Of a DNA stretch of 64,000 nt, positions 60,089 to 64,000 are shown piece after piece. The DNA comes from G963668345 sp965206025 (GTDB lineage Bacteria > Acidobacteriota > Terriglobia > Bryobacterales > UBA6623). The translations under genes were made by a program, and so were the position numbers. The stretch's first letter is position 1. Every line of letters begins with the position of its first letter. The DNA lies in contig CBDBIU010000004.1 of NCBI GenBank assembly GCA_965206025.1, forward strand, positions 1-64,000. The letters are read 5' to 3'. Under the pieces are notes generated by a model. That model did not search any database. It had not been told where the DNA came from and worked only from the letters and a program-made list of their open reading frames with translations.

Positions 60089-62518
60089 TTGAGCTTGTCT
60101 CTGAACTTCCCCGATTCCAAGACCCCGCAACAAAAACCTGCATTGCCCGACCCGCTGGTTCGACGGGACATGTCGCTCGACGGCCTCGTCGATCACCTCG
60201 AAGCTCTGGAGCGCCAGCAAGACTCGCCGATTACCGCCATCCGCCGCCGGCCGGCCCGGCCGGCGAAGTTTGTGGACCTCCCCGAAGCGATAGACGCTCG
60301 CCTGAAGAAGGCGCTGGCCTCTCGCGGAATCACCCGGCTCTACAGCCACCAGGCGGAGGCGTTCGAGCGAATGGCGGCCGGAGAAAACATCGTTCTTCCC
60401 ACTCCCACCGCGAGCGGCAAGACGCTTTGTTACAACTTGCCGGTGCTGAACGATCTCCTCCAAGACAGCGGGATCTCGGCCCTTTACCTGTTCCCGACCA
60501 AGGCCCTGTCGGAGGATCAGCTCGATGAATTCCACGGCTTGATCGAAAGCGTCGGCGCCGACATTCGGGCCTTCACCTACGACGGCGACACCCCGCGGGA
60601 CGCCCGGCGCGCCATTCGCCGCCGTGCCAACGTCGTGCTGACCAATCCGGATATGCTGCACGCCGGGGTTCTCCCGCATCACACGCGCTGGGCGCGGTTC
60701 TTCGAAAACCTTCGCTACATCGTCGTGGACGAACTGCACACCTACCGCGGCGTTTTCGGAAGCCATGTGGCCAACCTGTTCCGCCGCCTCAAACGCGTCT
60801 GCGAGTTCTATGGATCGAAGCCCCAGTTCGTCTGTTGCTCGGCAACGATCGCGAATCCCAAACAGTTGGCGGAATCTCTCATCGAACAGCCGGTTTCCGA
60901 AGTCGCCGACAACGGCGCGCCCAGCGGGGAAAAGTTCTTCGTCTTCTACAACCCGCCCGTCGTGAACCGGCAGTTGGGCATCCGGCGAAGCTACATCGGC
61001 GAGACCCGTCGCCTAGCCTCCACGCTTCTCGATCGCCGCCAGCAAACTCTCGTCTTCGCCAACAATCGCTTGGCGACTGAGATCCTCGTGCGATACCTGA
61101 AAGAAGCCTGCCGCCGCGGACACCTCGCGGCCGAGTCGATTCGCGGTTACCGCGGCGGTTACCTGCCGCGCGAAAGGCGGGAGATCGAGCGCCAGTTGCG
61201 CGGCGGTGAGATTCTGGGCGTCGTGGCAACGAACGCTCTCGAACTGGGCATCGACATCGGCTCTCTCGACGCCGTTGTGCTGGCGGGCTATCCGGGATCG
61301 ATCGCTTCCACCTGGCAGAGGGCGGGCCGAGCGGGAAGGCGGAACTCGCTTTCCGTAACGGTTCTGGTGGCCTCGAGCGCGCCGCTCGACCAATACATCG
61401 TCGAGCACCCCGAGTACTTTTTCGAGGCGTCCCCCGAACACGCCCAGATCAACCCCGACAACCTCGAGATTTTGATCAGCCATCTGAAGTGCGCCGCGTT
61501 CGAGTTGCCGATTCGAGACGGGGAGAAATTCGGCCCCCATCCCGTCGCCGAGCCTTGCGAGTTTCTCCGGGAAGCAGGCGTTCTTCATCACGCGGGCGGC
61601 GCCTGGCATTGGACGTCGGAATCCTATCCGGCCAACGCCGTCAGTCTACGGAAAATTACCAGCGACAACTTCGTGGTTGTCGATATCAGCGGCGAGACGA
61701 AAGTCATCGGCCAGGTCGACTTCCCGGCGGCCCTGACGACGCTTCACGAAAAAGCGATCTACATGCACGAGGGCAAGCTCTACCATGTCGAGCGATTCGA
61801 CTACGACGAGCGCAAGGCCTACGTGAAACAGGTGCAGTGTGATTATTTCACCGACGCCATCGACTACACGCAGGTCAAGACCCTCGACTCTTTCGATTCC
61901 GCGGCGATCCACCTGGCCGTCGCTCACCATGGGGAAGTGCGCATCAACCGCCAGATCGTGGGCTTCAAGAAGATCAAGTTCTATACCAATGAAAACGTGG
62001 GCGCGGGCAAACTGTCGATGCCCGAGCAGGAAATGCACACCACGTCGTTCCGGCTGACCTTCCCCGACGGATTTCCCGAGCCGTTGAGCGAGTACTCCCC
62101 GACCGAAAAGCAGCACGCAGTGGCCGGGCTAGGCAACGTTCTGCGCACGGTGGGTTCGCTGCTGTTGATGTGCGATCCGCGAGACTTGGGCGTCGCCTTG
62201 GGCAGCGAGGATTCCACCGCATCGAAGCTGTTCGAGCCTACGCTCTACCTCTACGACAACTATCCGGGCGGCATAGGCCAGAGCGAGCCGCTGTTCCGGC
62301 TGCGCGAGACCTTGCTCGCGAAATCGCGTGAATTGCTTTCGTCGTGTCCCTGCGAGAAGGGTTGCCCTTCGTGCGTCGGCCCGATCGGCGAGGTCGGAGA
62401 GAAGTCCAAAGAGGCGGCCAAGCAGTTGTTGGAGGGGATGTTGGGTTCGTCGAAGGGCGAAGCCGCACTGGCTACGTCGGTGCCAAGTCGAGACGGAGAA
62501 AGCGAAGTCACCGCGTGA
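60089..62518 (+). CDS. mrfA: DEAD/DEAH helicase MrfA (Hrq1-like, DUF1998)
   Basis: 809 residues from TTG 60089, with AAGGAGG 5 bases upstream. SF2 helicase motifs: LYSHQAEAFERMAAGENIVLPTPTASGKTL (Q and Walker A), NVVLTNPDMLH, VVDELHTYRG (DExH), CCSATIANP, and in the second half ATNALELGIDIGSLDAVVLAGYPG, WQRAGRAGRR. The C-terminal four-Cys site CPCEKGCPSC belongs to DUF1998. In Bacillus MrfA works with MrfB in mitomycin C (crosslink) repair outside the UvrABC path. mrfB follows. Confidence 0.92.
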   Translation: MSLSLNFPDSKTPQQKPALPDPLVRRDMSLDGLVDHLEALERQQDSPITAIRRRPARPAKFVDLPEAIDARLKKALASRGITRLYSHQAEAFERMAAGENIVLPTPTASGKTLCYNLPVLNDLLQDSGISALYLFPTKALSEDQLDEFHGLIESVGADIRAFTYDGDTPRDARRAIRRRANVVLTNPDMLHAGVLPHHTRWARFFENLRYIVVDELHTYRGVFGSHVANLFRRLKRVCEFYGSKPQFVCCSATIANPKQLAESLIEQPVSEVADNGAPSGEKFFVFYNPPVVNRQLGIRRSYIGETRRLASTLLDRRQQTLVFANNRLATEILVRYLKEACRRGHLAAESIRGYRGGYLPRERREIERQLRGGEILGVVATNALELGIDIGSLDAVVLAGYPGSIASTWQRAGRAGRRNSLSVTVLVASSAPLDQYIVEHPEYFFEASPEHAQINPDNLEILISHLKCAAFELPIRDGEKFGPHPVAEPCEFLREAGVLHHAGGAWHWTSESYPANAVSLRKITSDNFVVVDISGETKVIGQVDFPAALTTLHEKAIYMHEGKLYHVERFDYDERKAYVKQVQCDYFTDAIDYTQVKTLDSFDSAAIHLAVAHHGEVRINRQIVGFKKIKFYTNENVGAGKLSMPEQEMHTTSFRLTFPDGFPEPLSEYSPTEKQHAVAGLGNVLRTVGSLLLMCDPRDLGVALGSEDSTASKLFEPTLYLYDNYPGGIGQSEPLFRLRETLLAKSRELLSSCPCEKGCPSCVGPIGEVGEKSKEAAKQLLEGMLGSSKGEAALATSVPSRDGESEVTA

Positions 62519-62595
62519 GACCGCGCCCGGCGGATGATCCAGATGGTTCAGGTGAACCAAGCCGCCGAGCCGGCCCAAGCAGGAACAATCGCGGG

Positions 62596-63954
62596 ATGAA
62601 TCCTGACCTCAAGTCGCAACTGGCGAGCTTGCGCCGGCGCGTCCGCCGCGTGGAAAAGGGTACCGCGAGCCGCTCAACCCGGCCTCCGGCCAACGCAACT
62701 TTCCCCCGCTACGTCCAGGACTGGCCGCGGGCCAATCTTTCCGCCGCCCAACTTGCCTCCCCGCTTGCCGACGATATGCCCTTGGGCGATCCGGAGCGCT
62801 ACCAGGCCGAGACCTTGTTGGACGGCAAAGTCGTCGAGAACGGCCGCGGGCGCTATTTCTTGTCCGAGAAACTCTACGCCTCTCACCAGCGCCACGGCAG
62901 CATGGAGATTTCCCACCTGGCCGAACTGCCGGGCGAGTTGCTGAGAGGCATTTCCCGAGACGAGATCCCGGCCCGCGATCCCACCCGTTGGGCTTTCCTT
63001 GACACCGAGACGACCGGCCTCGCCGGGGGAACCGGAACCTGTGCTTTCTTAGTGGGGGTAGGAACCATCGAGGAAGCCGGTTTTCGAGTGCGCCTTTTCT
63101 TCATGCGCGATTTCGACGAGGAAACCGCCATGCTCGAAGGGCTGGCCGATTTCCTGGCCGACTACGAAGTTTTGGTCACCTATAACGGCAAGGCTTACGA
63201 TGCTCCGCTTCTGGAAACCCGCTATCGGCTTGCTCGCCTGCCCTTCGCGCTGGATCGATTGCATCACCTCGACCTGCTGCACGGCGCCCGCCAGTTGTGG
63301 AAACTGCGTCTCGAAAGCTGCCGCCTCGCGGAGCTGGAATATGAAATCCTCGGCGTGGAGCGGGAAGGGGATCTCCCGGGAGATCTGATCCCCTACTACT
63401 ACTTCGAGTACCTCAAAACGAAGCAGGCTTTCCGGCTGGTTCCACTGTTTCACCACAATGTCATCGACATCGTCTCGCTCGCCTGCTTGACCGCCGTCGT
63501 GCTGCCGGCGTTCTCTTGCGGCGGCGAAGCAGACCTCAGACACGGCGCTGACTTGCTCGGGCTTGGGCGTTGGCTGCGCCGCTCGAAGCAATACGAGCCG
63601 GCGTTGCGGCTCTACCAGCGGGCGATCGAGGCGGGGTTGGCGGATAGCAGTCTGTTCGCGGCTTTGTGGGAAGCCGCGCTGCTCGAGAAAAAGCTTGCGC
63701 GCTACGAAGACAGTCTTCTGACTCTGTCGGATCTGGCCCGCGTGAAGAACCCCTATCAGCAGCCCGCGCTCGAGGAGCTAGCCAAGCATCGCGAACACCG
63801 CGATAAGGACTTTCAAACCGCCCTCGAAGCTACCGAGGCGGCCCTTTTGATCGGCAGGTCTCCTGAGCTGCTGCACCGTAGGAAACGGCTCGAAAGGAAA
63901 CTATTGAAACAGACCCCGGTAGACGAATCAGACAGCAACGAGCCACTCTTCTAG
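62596..63954 (+). CDS. mrfB: MrfB-like exonuclease with TPR tail
   Basis: 452 residues from ATG 62596 (AGGAA upstream). The RNase H-like exonuclease (YprB type) shows the DEDDh-like set: FLDTETTGLAGGTGT (D, E), VTYNGKAYDAPLL (D), HHNVIDIVSL (D). A helical TPR-like C-terminus (LGRWLRRSKQYEPALRLYQRAIEAG...ALLEKKLARYEDSLLTLSDLARV) follows. In Bacillus MrfB acts with MrfA in crosslink repair. It starts 78 bp after mrfA. Its stop TAG (63952-63954) is the start of an R1 copy. Confidence 0.9.
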   Translation: MNPDLKSQLASLRRRVRRVEKGTASRSTRPPANATFPRYVQDWPRANLSAAQLASPLADDMPLGDPERYQAETLLDGKVVENGRGRYFLSEKLYASHQRHGSMEISHLAELPGELLRGISRDEIPARDPTRWAFLDTETTGLAGGTGTCAFLVGVGTIEEAGFRVRLFFMRDFDEETAMLEGLADFLADYEVLVTYNGKAYDAPLLETRYRLARLPFALDRLHHLDLLHGARQLWKLRLESCRLAELEYEILGVEREGDLPGDLIPYYYFEYLKTKQAFRLVPLFHHNVIDIVSLACLTAVVLPAFSCGGEADLRHGADLLGLGRWLRRSKQYEPALRLYQRAIEAGLADSSLFAALWEAALLEKKLARYEDSLLTLSDLARVKNPYQQPALEELAKHREHRDKDFQTALEATEAALLIGRSPELLHRRKRLERKLLKQTPVDESDSNEPLF

Positions 63955-64000
63955 CCCGCATTTCTCACCACGGTCTTGGTAGATGAGGCGAACGGCCCGG
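63952..64000 (+). repeat. R1 dispersed repeat, cut by the window edge
   Basis: TAGCCCGCATTTCTCACCAC begins here, with TAG being the mrfB stop, as in the copy at 39281. The rest lies outside the window. Confidence 0.7.

Noticed and set aside
1..64000. CRISPR arrays, rRNA genes and complete tRNA genes
   Set aside because: None was found; the repeats present are palindromic dispersed units, not regularly spaced arrays.

Overview
The window looks like a chromosomal segment of an Acidobacteriota bacterium, most likely related to Bryobacterales/Solibacter. The best clue is a large secreted protein at 12.3-15.3 kb that ends in the Solibacter-type C-terminal domain (TIGR03437). Supporting clues are a C-terminal remnant of an acidobacterial TonB-dependent receptor ('NAFNTPHFF...' ending in an aromatic residue), high GC, and many small palindromic repeats. 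Assignment is by protein-family recognition only; no rRNA or intact tRNA gene was seen.

Region 1 (1-20.6 kb) is an accessory region under decay. It holds a truncated Na+/H+ antiporter, an IS3 element, a truncated flavodoxin-fold oxidoreductase, an aminotransferase split by an IS1380 element, pieces of a TonB receptor and a 5'-nucleotidase, and DUF3891 and DinB proteins. It also holds a repeat-rich secreted protein, and the TIGR03437 protein split by a 456-bp ISL3-like miniature element with a perfect 8-bp target duplication. An island scar follows: a serine recombinase, a decayed tyrosine recombinase, a palindromic site between them and the 3' half of a tRNA-Lys gene. A radical SAM protein and serine acetyltransferase come next.

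Region 2 (21-32 kb) is mostly core genome: a NUDIX hydrolase, a thioesterase and an unusual Nramp-family protein, then a long minus-strand operon acyP-apt-ispE-prs-rplY-pth-rpsF-rpsR-rplI-SDR. A 44-codon basic-peptide gene and a methyltransferase follow.

Region 3 (32-45 kb) holds a second IS1380 copy with a clean 5-bp target duplication, a secreted protein, a fused double-DUF507 protein, and cdsA-uppS. Next comes a second unusual Nramp-like transporter, preceded by a PRC-barrel/MgtE-N/CBS protein that lacks the MgtE channel. A PHP phosphatase, panB-panC and a frameshifted IS701-like transposase complete it.

Region 4 (45-64 kb) holds an IscU-like protein missing one ligand cysteine, a LolA-like secreted protein between composite repeats, and a glycan export cluster (GT2-GT4 fusion, Wzt-like ATPase, Wzm-like permease). 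An rve-type IS, an ECF sigma/anti-sigma pair, gspE-gspF-gspG, and an mrfA-mrfB DNA repair pair follow.

Two families of dispersed intergenic repeats (called R1 and R2 here) run through the window. Their ends are inverted repeats beginning (T)AGCCCGC or TAGCAGCCCGTG, and several copies begin exactly at, and supply, the stop codon of the neighbouring gene.
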